Origin: Lachnospiraceae bacterium
Lineage (GTDB): Bacteria; Bacillota_A; Clostridia; Lachnospirales; Lachnospiraceae
Direction: 5' to 3'
DNA length: 6,906 bases
Assembly (NCBI GenBank): GCA_017613595.1
Contig: JAGADM010000118.1
Location: forward strand, 1-6,906
Shown here: piece after piece, positions 1-6,802 of the stretch
Layout of the letters: the number at the start of each line of letters is the position of its first letter
Position numbering within the stretch: the first letter of the stretch is position 1
Notes under the pieces: generated by a model
What the model saw: the letters and a program-made list of their open reading frames with translations, nothing else
What the model was told of the DNA's origin: nothing
The model's database searches: none
Position numbers and translations under genes: made by a program

Positions 1-93
1 GACAGGATATCTAAAAGTTTTTTGTTTGATGGCTCACATTTTTCAAAAAAATGTTTTATGAAGTTCTTTTCGAAACCGATTATTCCCGAAGAA

Positions 94-120
94 GCCCCGA
101 AGGAATCAATCCTTCGGGGC
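94..120 (-). terminator. Probable intrinsic terminator of the sugar operon
   Basis: A perfect inverted repeat, GCCCCGAAGGA (94-104) and TCCTTCGGGGC (110-120), forms an 11-bp GC-rich stem with a 5-nt loop. It lies 37 nt past the stop codon of the GH36 fusion gene in the direction of transcription. Read on the minus strand, the stem is followed by TTCTTC and then mixed sequence, so the T-tract is imperfect. On the plus strand no T-run follows. Position and stem strength favour termination of the left operon; the weak T-tract lowers certainty. Confidence 0.7.
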
Positions 121-157
121 CGAAAAGCATATATGCCGGGATTGAAATCCCGCAGAC

Positions 158-3100
158 TCAGCCGATGATACTGTCCGACGCAAGCCGCACGCATTCATAG
201 GCTCCGTTATAATCGCCGTTCTGCTTCATCTCATTGATCCGACGGCAAATGTGAATGAAAAGTTCCTTGTCGGAAAGGAACCGGTCGATCATGTCATTTG
301 CCGCCGCGTCCGTATCACACTCAAAGGTGCCGTCGCCTGCCTCCTGTGAGCAGATTGCACCGTAAACCTCATGTCCGCCGATATGCTTCATGAACATCTT
401 CGGGATCGGATAATACGCGAGTTCGCTCGGCTTGGTGATCAGGATGTCGGATTCGGGCATCAGCAGGTTGGTTGCGTAAACCGCCTTGAAAATGTCCTGA
501 TCGCAGATGATCGTTACACCTTCCGCCTCCCGGTTTCTCAGTTCCTTCACATATTTCGTAAGGCCTTCATAATCATCAAGGAATTCATGAACCGAGACAT
601 CCGAAAGGAGTGCCTCAATCTTCTCGTAAACATTCTTATGATCACCGAAATTCAGAAATACCGCCGCTTTTCCTTCTTTCACATATGGGATCAGATGCTT
701 AAGCATTGCCTTGAACTGTGCAAATCCCGCGCCTGCACCGCCGACCGTCATTAAAAACCGCATCGGAGCACCCTGCCCGGCTCTTCGGATCCGCTGCTCG
801 TTGTCCTCCTCGAGGTTTACCAGCAGCTCATGGTCGACATACCGTCCGACCATTCGAAGATCCTTCTCCGGAATACCCTTCAGGTTATCCTTTGAGAACC
901 CGTGAAGCATCTTATATCCGAGATACGCGAACGGCGTCTGTACCGTATGAACGGCTCCCTCCGAAAGATGAAGCGCCATCGGCCAGTTGTCCGGGATCGC
1001 GTTCACAACATGCGTCATTCCTGCATGGACGGCAGCCTGGCTCGGCCACACGTGCGTCGCGATATACGGAACATCCTTCGGAAGCGCCTTAAGAAGAGGC
1101 GTCAGCAGTTCCGCGTTCTTCTGGTCCGCGGCATTATATGTAATCTTCCGGAATCCTTCTTTGTTTAAAGGCTCCCAGACAAAGCGGTTGAAGAGCCTCG
1201 ATTTCTGTGAAATTCTCGAAGCCAAGGAATACATGTCATTCTGTTCGCGGATCATCTTGCTTCCGGTCGCCTCAAGTCCTGCAAGATCAAGCCAGTACGG
1301 CGTATATCCGAGCGCCTTCGCGCAGGATGCCATCGCGATACTGATCCGGTAATGTCCGAAGCCCATCCGGATGTTTCCGACAACAAGAGGGTTGCCGCCG
1401 AGTTCCGTCGGTTTGTCCGACAGAACCAGTTTCTTAATCCCGATATTCGAAAGCGCCGGAACGTCTTCCGCAGCGAAAAAATACTCCTTTTCGGAATCAT
1501 CTCCGTACTTGTCGATGTACTTCTGTTTCTTACGCTCCGCTTTTCTTAAAGTGTCGGCATCGATCCGGTTCCCGAATATCGTGCCGGATTTGTCGGCTTC
1601 GATTTCCTCCTCGGTCGGTTTCACCTTTTCCGCGAGAATGCCGCGTCGGTAATCATAGGCGAAGAACCGCTTCCTTCCGTCCAGTTCAAACTCCGCAACG
1701 GCGTACCGCCCCTTGTTCCGAAAGCCGATCCTTCTTGCCCTGCGGAATATCGACAGCGCGTCCTCAAGAACTTCCTTCTTTGCGTCGTCATACTCACTGA
1801 CCCGGTCGGATGTCATTAGCAGCGAGCCGAACAGCGCGTTCATTTTGGTAAGCGCCTTTCTTCGCTCAAAGGACATATGCATATTGTCATCCCGAAGCAG
1901 GAACACGTCCGGATCGTTTAAAAACGCATATCCGTCAAGTCCGCTCCGGAAAATGGTATTCTGAATCGTAACTTTCGTGGAAATCCGTTCCGGATGGAAC
2001 GCCCTCATGTAAGCGGTATCGTCGAACCGAAGCGAAACATCCGGCCCGATGCGGCAATAATCGAACCGCTCGAATCCGTTTGAAAGGGTTGCTCCGCAGC
2101 CGAGGATCAACCGGTCCGAAAGTTCTTCGCGCAACAGTCCGTAGGCATACTCCGCCGTCTCGCTTCTCGTTTTCCCGGCAAGCGGACAGAGGTTCACCGC
2201 ATATAAGAAGTCCAGTTTAAAGAAATCAAACCCGATTTCCTTATAGAACCGAAGCACCTCACGGATATAATTGACGGCTTCTTCCCTGTTCAGATCAAGC
2301 GGATAGAACCCGCTCCAATTTCCGCCCGCAAATACGGGATTCCCGTCCGCGTCTTTCGCGATCCAGTCCGGATGCTCGCGGAACAGTTTCGATTTCGTTT
2401 CCGCAACAAAAGGTGCCAGCCAGATTCCGGCTTTCATTCCCCTTCCGTGGATCTGTTCCGCTATTTCCTTAAGACCGCTCGGGAACTTTACGGGATCAAT
2501 GTCCATCCAGTCGCCGACATATGTTTCAAATCCGTCGTCAATCTGAAACAGTTCAAACCGGTCGTCGGCTCCCGAAAGCTCATTCAGGATAAGCCCTTCG
2601 CATATATTCTGATAATGATTGTACCACGACGTGTATCCGAACATTTTCCGGCTGGTTCGGGGAGTGAAACGTCGGAAATAATCCTTTCCGGTACGGGATA
2701 CCGTATAATCGAAAACGGTAAAGCTCTCCCCTGCCTTAAGCTCCCTGCCGTCCACATCACTCTCTAAAAGAATCCGGTTCTCATTCGTATCGAACCAGAT
2801 CAGAAGATAGGCATTCCGGTAATTGAGGTTCCCGAAGAACAGCGGATCCTTTCCGGTCACGTATCCGAAGTCAAATCCGACCGGCGTATGCCTGCGGTTC
2901 TTAAAAAACGCCTGGGACCCGTATGCCTTAAAATGGAATTTATCCTCGAGCGCCTTCGGAACCTTAGAAAGGTCGTTATGCGTTTCCGTCGGTCCGCATT
3001 CTCTCGTCTCGGTCCACGACTGGTATCCGTTTGCAAGGATCCTGTCGTCGGCGTCATACTCGTACAGTAACGGAAATTCCGCCTTCTTAAGGACCACATC

Positions 3101-3223
3101 GGAAAGGGCAGTAACAGTGATCGTGCGATGCCCCGCGGTCTTCACATTTTCCACTTTGATATGTTCATTGTCTCCGGAGGTGCTGAACACCTGTCCGTCC
3201 GCGAAATAACTAAGCTTCAGCAT
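158..3223 (-). CDS. GH36 alpha-galactosidase fused to a GT28-like glycosyltransferase domain
   Basis: A 1021-residue two-domain protein with no signal peptide or membrane segment, so probably cytoplasmic. Residues ~1-550 are GH36: an N-terminal beta-sandwich, then a TIM barrel with QIDDG (228-231), the nucleophile in KLDF (Asp338), and LGCG (374-377) followed by RIGPD, whose Asp395 matches the GH36 acid/base. A short C-terminal beta region follows (about 505-530). This part should release terminal alpha-linked galactose. Residues ~535-585 form a charged linker. Residues ~592-1021 resemble a GT-B fold of the MurG/MGDG-synthase kind: GNIRMGFGH (616-624) near the domain start, a glycine loop GGAGAG (828-833), and ITKPSE (929-934) where the relatives carry TKPGG. 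Usual GH36 enzymes of this short type end near 550 residues, so the protein is about twice the expected length. The start at 3223 is chosen because AGGAGG (3230-3235) lies 6 nt upstream. It overlaps the symporter gene by 14 nt, suggesting translational coupling. The GH36 call is firm; the donor, acceptor and activity of the second domain are unknown. Confidence 0.88.
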   Translation of the reverse strand: MLKLSYFADGQVFSTSGDNEHIKVENVKTAGHRTITVTALSDVVLKKAEFPLLYEYDADDRILANGYQSWTETRECGPTETHNDLSKVPKALEDKFHFKAYGSQAFFKNRRHTPVGFDFGYVTGKDPLFFGNLNYRNAYLLIWFDTNENRILLESDVDGRELKAGESFTVFDYTVSRTGKDYFRRFTPRTSRKMFGYTSWYNHYQNICEGLILNELSGADDRFELFQIDDGFETYVGDWMDIDPVKFPSGLKEIAEQIHGRGMKAGIWLAPFVAETKSKLFREHPDWIAKDADGNPVFAGGNWSGFYPLDLNREEAVNYIREVLRFYKEIGFDFFKLDFLYAVNLCPLAGKTRSETAEYAYGLLREELSDRLILGCGATLSNGFERFDYCRIGPDVSLRFDDTAYMRAFHPERISTKVTIQNTIFRSGLDGYAFLNDPDVFLLRDDNMHMSFERRKALTKMNALFGSLLMTSDRVSEYDDAKKEVLEDALSIFRRARRIGFRNKGRYAVAEFELDGRKRFFAYDYRRGILAEKVKPTEEEIEADKSGTIFGNRIDADTLRKAERKKQKYIDKYGDDSEKEYFFAAEDVPALSNIGIKKLVLSDKPTELGGNPLVVGNIRMGFGHYRISIAMASCAKALGYTPYWLDLAGLEATGSKMIREQNDMYSLASRISQKSRLFNRFVWEPLNKEGFRKITYNAADQKNAELLTPLLKALPKDVPYIATHVWPSQAAVHAGMTHVVNAIPDNWPMALHLSEGAVHTVQTPFAYLGYKMLHGFSKDNLKGIPEKDLRMVGRYVDHELLVNLEEDNEQRIRRAGQGAPMRFLMTVGGAGAGFAQFKAMLKHLIPYVKEGKAAVFLNFGDHKNVYEKIEALLSDVSVHEFLDDYEGLTKYVKELRNREAEGVTIICDQDIFKAVYATNLLMPESDILITKPSELAYYPIPKMFMKHIGGHEVYGAICSQEAGDGTFECDTDAAANDMIDRFLSDKELFIHICRRINEMKQNGDYNGAYECVRLASDSIIG

Positions 3224-4619
3224 GTTCCGCCTCCTCTTCATGGGATTTTTCGATAACATCCATTACTCGCTTCTCATCATAGAACAGAATAATGATCATC
3301 GCAATGATGCAAAGAACCATGGCAATGATAAGGCTGATGCGGTAGCCAGTTCCGTTATTCTTAAGTACTTCCGCGCCGTCAACCGTTTCTTTGTACTGAC
3401 CGACTACCGCGAGCGAAGTGAAGATGATCATCGCGATAGATTGTCCGAGTTTAAAGGCAAACGTTCTTGCCGCATAAAACATCGCGTCACGGTTCTCTCC
3501 GGTCAGAACGCAGTCGCTCTCCGCGATGTCGGCGACAATCGCCTGCGGGATCACTCCGAGGATGGAAAGCGGCACGCCGACAAGGACGCAGATGATGAAC
3601 CCGTAAGCAAGATTCGGGATGAAAGAAACCTTGCCCGCAAACGACGAAACAAGGAACGCAAACCCGAACAGCGCAAATCCGACGGTCTGGAGTTTCTTCT
3701 TTCCGAACCGGCGGGACAGAACGTTGACAATCGGATAGCAGACAAATGTCACGAACGTCATGAAGATGAACAGTACCATATAGTTGTTCAGTTCCAGAAG
3801 GTTCTCGACATAGAATATGAAGCCCGTGTTGAATATCGTGATACCGATCCAGTAGATGATGTCCGAAAACACGAACACCTGAAAATGCTTATTCTTAAAA
3901 GTCTTCGCGAGGGACCGGAACGCATTCTCCTTAACCGGAGGCGTGTTGTCATATTCCTTTTCCTTAATCAGAAATGCCGGAAGCAGCATGCACACCAGGG
4001 CAATCAGCGAAAGCGCTGCGAGCACGAGCCTCGCGCAGAAATAATAGTCCCAACCCATCGCGTTCTTCAGCGCTTCCCATATCATTTTCCCGGAAAATGC
4101 GATACCCGTGCCGACAATATAGGTAAGCGAAATGTATGTCGAGATGTCCATGCGGTCCTTCTGGCTGCGGCCGAGCACCGGGATCAGCGCGTTATACGGC
4201 GTGCAGTAGGCCGTCATAAAAATATAGAAAAGGATCATCGTCACGGCGAGCCACACGATATTGACCGCCGACTCCCCGCGTACGGGACAGCAGAAGATCA
4301 AAACCGTGAGGAGCGCGAACGGAACTGCCGAATAACGCATGAACGGTATTCTCTTGCCGAGTCTGCTGCCGCATTTGTCCGACATTCCCGCAATCCACGG
4401 ATCGGTTACCGCGTCCACGATTCTGCCGAATGCGGTAATAAGCCCGATTACCGTAAGCCCGATGAACGTCGCGCTTGTGACAAATGTGATAACCCCGTTC
4501 TCTGTCGAGTCCGGCAGGTAGAAATTCACCAGAAGATTGGCGATAATGCCGGCGAGGATCGACCACCCCATCTGGCCGATTGCGAAAATCCATTTAATCT
4601 TCCCCGATACGTTTTTCAT
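3210..4619 (-). CDS. GPH-family (MelB-like) sugar:cation symporter
   Basis: A 469-residue polytopic membrane protein with about twelve hydrophobic segments, of normal length for the glycoside-pentoside-hexuronide:cation symporter family in the major facilitator superfamily. The family signature sits after helix II: GRIVDAVTDP (65-74), then DKCGSRLGKRIPF (81-93). Asp69 and Asp73 occupy the places of the paired helix-II aspartates of the melibiose permease MelB that serve sugar and cation binding. The second family block is ADIAESDCVLTGENRDAM (363-380), followed by a KLGQSIA stretch. The acidic C-terminal tail is cytoplasmic. It probably imports an alpha-galactoside such as melibiose or galactinol with Na+ or H+ for the GH36 enzyme encoded immediately downstream; the substrate is inferred from that neighbour only. 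The start at 4619 is supported by AAGGAGG (4625-4631), 5 nt upstream. A TTG 20 codons earlier has no such site. The gene is the first of its operon and follows a long structured leader. Confidence 0.9.
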   Translation of the reverse strand: MKNVSGKIKWIFAIGQMGWSILAGIIANLLVNFYLPDSTENGVITFVTSATFIGLTVIGLITAFGRIVDAVTDPWIAGMSDKCGSRLGKRIPFMRYSAVPFALLTVLIFCCPVRGESAVNIVWLAVTMILFYIFMTAYCTPYNALIPVLGRSQKDRMDISTYISLTYIVGTGIAFSGKMIWEALKNAMGWDYYFCARLVLAALSLIALVCMLLPAFLIKEKEYDNTPPVKENAFRSLAKTFKNKHFQVFVFSDIIYWIGITIFNTGFIFYVENLLELNNYMVLFIFMTFVTFVCYPIVNVLSRRFGKKKLQTVGFALFGFAFLVSSFAGKVSFIPNLAYGFIICVLVGVPLSILGVIPQAIVADIAESDCVLTGENRDAMFYAARTFAFKLGQSIAMIIFTSLAVVGQYKETVDGAEVLKNNGTGYRISLIIAMVLCIIAMIIILFYDEKRVMDVIEKSHEEEAEHAEA

Positions 4620-4624
4620 AAATA

Positions 4625-4631
4625 CCTCCTT
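4625..4631 (-). promoter_or_regulatory. Ribosome binding site of the symporter gene
   Basis: AAGGAGG followed by TATTT and then the ATG at 4619. It decides the start codon. The same seven bases recur in the leader at 4734-4740, and their complement CCTCCTT lies at 4699-4705 (minus-strand reading), so this site has a potential pairing partner in its own mRNA. Confidence 0.85.
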
Positions 4632-4639
4632 ACTGACGC

Positions 4640-4695
4640 AGGCAGCCTCAGGGACCCGGGACAGCTCTGTATGCCACAACTCAGGCGGGCTGCCT
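4640..4695 (-). repeat. Long-range 8-bp stem in the symporter leader
   Basis: On the minus strand AGGCAGCC (4695-4688) is complementary to GGCTGCCT (4647-4640), enclosing a 40-nt loop. The upstream arm directly abuts the 15-bp repeat at 4696-4743. The downstream arm ends 8 nt before the ribosome binding site. If formed in RNA, this stem would bring the anti-Shine-Dalgarno arm (4696-4710) close to the ribosome binding site. The pairing is exact, but function is inferred. Confidence 0.5.
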
Positions 4696-4743
4696 CGGAA
4701 GGAGGATTTCTCCGAAGCTGAATTCTGCGAAATCCTCCTTCCG
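4696..4743 (-). repeat. Perfect 15-bp inverted repeat carrying Shine-Dalgarno and anti-Shine-Dalgarno arms
   Basis: CGGAAGGAGGATTTC (4696-4710, plus reading) and GAAATCCTCCTTCCG (4729-4743) are exact reverse complements around an 18-nt spacer. In the minus-strand transcript the first arm contains AAGGAGG and the second CCTCCTT. No T-run follows on either strand, so this is not a typical terminator. No ATG, GTG or TTG start codon follows the decoy AAGGAGG at usable distance, so a leader peptide is unlikely. It could be an RNA hairpin controlling translation of the symporter gene or, less likely, a DNA operator. Confidence 0.7.
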
Positions 4744-4748
4744 GTCGC

Positions 4749-4791
4749 GCCTGCTGTAAGTTATGTGTTCAGTTTCCGAATGCCTGCTGTA
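4749..4791 (-). repeat. Pair of 10-bp direct repeats in the leader
   Basis: GCCTGCTGTA occurs at 4749-4758 and again at 4782-4791 (plus reading), 33 bp start to start; one further base pair matches after a single mismatch on the right. The spacing is about three helical turns. Direct repeats of this kind are typical of binding sites for AraC-family regulators, which control several known alpha-galactoside operons. No regulator gene is in the window, so the role is inferred. Confidence 0.4.
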
Positions 4792-4822
4792 TGATCGAAA
4801 ACTACGATCAGACAGAACTGTC
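4792..4822 (-). promoter_or_regulatory. Two adjacent inverted repeats, possible operators
   Basis: TGATCG, 7 nt, CGATCA (4792-4810) is directly followed by GACAG-AA-CTGTC (4811-4822). Both are exact at their arms and are compact, like repressor half-site pairs. They lie about 40-70 nt downstream of the candidate promoter, where a bound repressor could block transcription. Short palindromes arise by chance, so the operator reading is tentative; their direct adjacency and position in the only long intergenic region support it. Confidence 0.35.
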
Positions 4823-4860
4823 CCTGCCCGAGTTCTTCTGCGGTTATGTCCTATATATTC

Positions 4861-4890
4861 AGTTTACGATATTCGCGGCGGTGTTTTCAA
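4861..4890 (-). promoter_or_regulatory. Candidate sigma-70 promoter of the sugar operon
   Basis: On the minus strand TTGAAA (4890-4885) lies 18 nt before TAAACT (4866-4861), matching five of six -35 and four of six -10 consensus bases. It starts about 25 bp past the upstream paaK terminator. Transcription from here would give a leader of roughly 230 nt. There is no extended -10 TG, and no better pair was seen in 4620-4910. Confidence 0.35.
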
Positions 4891-4914
4891 TGATGGTTGC
4901 TTCTACTTTTCGTG

Positions 4915-4952
4915 AAAAAAGCGGTATTGAGGGCTTCGCGCCTCAATACCGC
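4915..4952 (-). terminator. Intrinsic terminator after paaK
   Basis: GCGGTATTGAGG (4921-4932) and CCTCAATACCGC (4941-4952) form a perfect 12-bp stem with an 8-nt loop. On the minus strand the stem is followed at once by TTTTTT (4920-4915). It begins 25 nt after the paaK stop codon. This is a textbook factor-independent terminator and separates the aryl-acid operon from the sugar operon. Confidence 0.92.
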
Positions 4953-4977
4953 AATATTTTCTGTCATTTTGTACGTT

Positions 4978-6219
4978 TTAGTTTTCTCTGTGGTCGAAGA
5001 CTCTCTTCGCCTTCTTCTCGGTTCTGGGAAGCGTGCCGATTGGAACGACAGTAATCTTCGGCGTTACGCTCATGCGGGACTTGAAGAGGTCGCGGATGGT
5101 TGCGGCGGTACGCTCAAAGTTAACACGTCCTTCCGCCTCTACCGTCACCAGGATAACGTCCTTGTTGATCTCTTCGTCGTGCGCGATATCAATCTTGTAT
5201 TCGCTTGAAACACCGTCTACCGTGCCGAGGATTTCCTCAACCTGGCTCGGGAACATGTTCACGCCGTGAACCTTGAACATATCGTCGCTGCGGCCCTTGA
5301 TGATGTCAAGACGCGGGAATTTGCTGCCGCAGGGGCACTCGCCGGGGATAATGCGGGAGATGTCATGCGTACGGAAGCGGACAAGCGGAGCGCCTTCCTT
5401 CACAAGCGTCGTGATAACAATCTCGCCTTCCTCACCATCCGGAACGGTCTTGCCGGTCTTCGGGTCGATGATCTCGATATATACATAGTCGTCCCAGTAG
5501 TGCATGCCGGTGTCATGCGGACAGTTGATGCCGATACCGGGTCCGTAAATCTCGGTCAGGCCGTAAATGTCATAAAGCTCTACGCCGAGTTCTTCATGGA
5601 TGTACTTGCGCATCTTGTCGCTCCAGCGCTCGGAACCGAATACGCCCTTCTTCAGATGAATCTGATCCTTGATGCCGCGGCGGTTGATTTCCTCAGCAAG
5701 AAGGAGAGCATAAGAAGACGTTGCGGTGATGACCGTCGACTTTAAGTCGATCATCATCTGCAGCTGCTTCTCGGTGTTGCCGGGGCCGGTCGGGATTGCC
5801 ATGGCGCCGAGCTTCTCGCAGCCTGCCTGGAAGCCGATGCCTGCGGTCCAGAGTCCGTAACCGGGGGTAATCTGGATACGGTCCTTGTTCGTAATGCCTG
5901 CCATCTCATAGCAGCGTGCGAACATGATTGCCCAATCGTCCACATCCTTGGCGGTGTAAGGGATGATAACCGGCTTTCCGGTCGTCCCCGAAGACGAGTG
6001 GATACGTACGACTTCCTCATCCGGAACGGCCTGAATGCCGAGCGGATAAGCGTTTCGAAGGTCTGCCTTGCTCGAGAACGGGAGCTTCTCATACTCTTCC
6101 TGGCTTTCACAGCCGGTAATTCCGGCCTCTTCGTAGACTTTGCCGTAGTAGCTGCCGGACTTGATGAGTCGCTTGATCTGCGCATCGACCTGGGCGAGCT
6201 GTTTCTCAGTTAACTGCAT
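4978..6219 (-). CDS. paaK: Phenylacetate-CoA ligase family protein (arylacetate-CoA ligase)
   Basis: A 413-residue AMP-forming CoA ligase of the ANL superfamily: arylacetate + ATP + CoA gives arylacetyl-CoA + AMP + PPi. Visible motifs in order: the phosphate loop SSSGTTGKP (75-83), YGLTE (219-223), RFRTHD with Asp286 contacting the ribose, GRSDDMFKVHGVN (309-321) at the hinge to the C-terminal domain, and LPRTEKKAKRV (397-407), where Lys403 aligns with the adenylation lysine. CPCG (295-298) and Cys233/His235 may form a small metal site seen in some PaaK relatives. The N-terminus is about 20 residues shorter than common PaaK and lacks the leading W..E..R..L..LQ segment. The start is nevertheless supported by AGGAG (6226-6230), 6 nt upstream. 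It overlaps iorB by 14 nt. The context with IorAB indicates an aryl acid substrate (phenylacetate, hydroxyphenylacetate or indoleacetate); which one cannot be read from the sequence. Confidence 0.92.
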   Translation of the reverse strand: MQLTEKQLAQVDAQIKRLIKSGSYYGKVYEEAGITGCESQEEYEKLPFSSKADLRNAYPLGIQAVPDEEVVRIHSSSGTTGKPVIIPYTAKDVDDWAIMFARCYEMAGITNKDRIQITPGYGLWTAGIGFQAGCEKLGAMAIPTGPGNTEKQLQMMIDLKSTVITATSSYALLLAEEINRRGIKDQIHLKKGVFGSERWSDKMRKYIHEELGVELYDIYGLTEIYGPGIGINCPHDTGMHYWDDYVYIEIIDPKTGKTVPDGEEGEIVITTLVKEGAPLVRFRTHDISRIIPGECPCGSKFPRLDIIKGRSDDMFKVHGVNMFPSQVEEILGTVDGVSSEYKIDIAHDEEINKDVILVTVEAEGRVNFERTAATIRDLFKSRMSVTPKITVVPIGTLPRTEKKAKRVFDHREN

Positions 6220-6802
6220 ATTGTGCTCCTATCTCCGCGCCTGCCTGGAACGCGGCTTTATTTGCTTCGATGTATTTTTCCGGAACTCTCCGTTCAATCT
6301 CTTTAAGAACAATCTCCTTCGCAATGCCGAGCCTGCCGGACGCTGCCGCCACACCTAAGATTGCGATGTTGAAATACCGGCTCGAACCGAACGGGCGGCA
6401 GAGCTCTTCGCCGTCGATCACGATGCAGGTACATTTCTTCTTCAGGTATTCCGTCATCTCGGTTCCGTCATATCCCGTCGGGAGCAAAGACTCTGTGACC
6501 GGCTTCACCGGAACGCTGTTTACGATAACGATTCCGTCCTTTTTCAGGTAGCGGAGATTTCGAACCGCTTCCGCGGGCTCAAATGCAAGGATCATGTCGG
6601 CACTTCCGAACGGAATGAGCGGCGAATAAGCTCCTTCGCCGATCCGCACGTGGCTCGTTACGGGGCCCCCGCGCTGCGCCATGCCTATGGTTTCGGCGGA
6701 ATGTACCGGATCACCGGCTTCCGATGCCGAAGCGGCAATGATCTTCGAGGCAAGAACGGTTCCCTGACCGCCGACGCCGCAGATTAAGATATCCTTTTTC
6801 AT
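6206..6802 (-). CDS. iorB: Indolepyruvate ferredoxin oxidoreductase subunit beta
   Basis: A 198-residue protein of the 2-oxoacid:ferredoxin oxidoreductase gamma-domain family, of normal length for IorB. It starts with the glycine-rich GVGGQG (9-14), followed by the family block ETIGMAQRGGPVTSHVRIG (37-55) and FGSADMILAFEPAEAVR (65-81). With IorA it oxidatively decarboxylates arylpyruvates to arylacetyl-CoA, reducing ferredoxin, or runs in reverse as a reductive carboxylase. It carries no iron-sulfur motif itself; clusters and thiamine diphosphate sit on IorA. The start at 6802 has GAGGAGG (6810-6816) 7 nt upstream, and its ATG overlaps the iorA stop in ATGA, a classic coupling arrangement for a two-subunit enzyme. 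It is cytoplasmic. Confidence 0.95.
   Translation of the reverse strand: MKKDILICGVGGQGTVLASKIIAASASEAGDPVHSAETIGMAQRGGPVTSHVRIGEGAYSPLIPFGSADMILAFEPAEAVRNLRYLKKDGIVIVNSVPVKPVTESLLPTGYDGTEMTEYLKKKCTCIVIDGEELCRPFGSSRYFNIAILGVAAASGRLGIAKEIVLKEIERRVPEKYIEANKAAFQAGAEIGAQYAVN

Noticed and set aside
36..54. Small hairpin ACATTTTT-CAA-AAAAATGT (approximate) near the left edge
   Set aside because: The stem is almost all A-T and could arise by chance in this AT-rich stretch. It lacks the GC-rich stem expected of a terminator, and the neighbouring gene is outside the window.
3224..3259. Upstream ATG starts (3259 and 3241) for the GH36 fusion gene
   Set aside because: They add 12 or 6 residues that do not resemble GH36 and lie further inside the symporter gene. 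The ATG at 3223 has AGGAGG at ideal distance.
4620..4679. TTG start at 4679 adding 20 residues to the symporter
   Set aside because: No ribosome binding site precedes it, the added residues are not typical of GPH transporters, and the ATG at 4619 has a near-perfect AAGGAGG site.
3222..4721. Open frame of 499 codons on the plus strand antisense to the symporter gene
   Set aside because: It lies almost wholly over a well-supported membrane transporter gene. Its translation is rich in Arg, His, Asp and Glu with no recognisable domain, as expected for the complement of hydrophobic codons, and it has no convincing ribosome binding site.
4696..4743. 15-bp inverted repeat read as a transcription terminator or attenuator terminator
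   Set aside because: No T-run follows the hairpin on either strand, and the paaK terminator with a full T-run already lies upstream.
4791..5054. 87-codon plus-strand frame across the intergenic region and the paaK 3' end
   Set aside because: It reads through the paaK terminator hairpin and into antisense of paaK, has no ribosome binding site, and no recognisable product.
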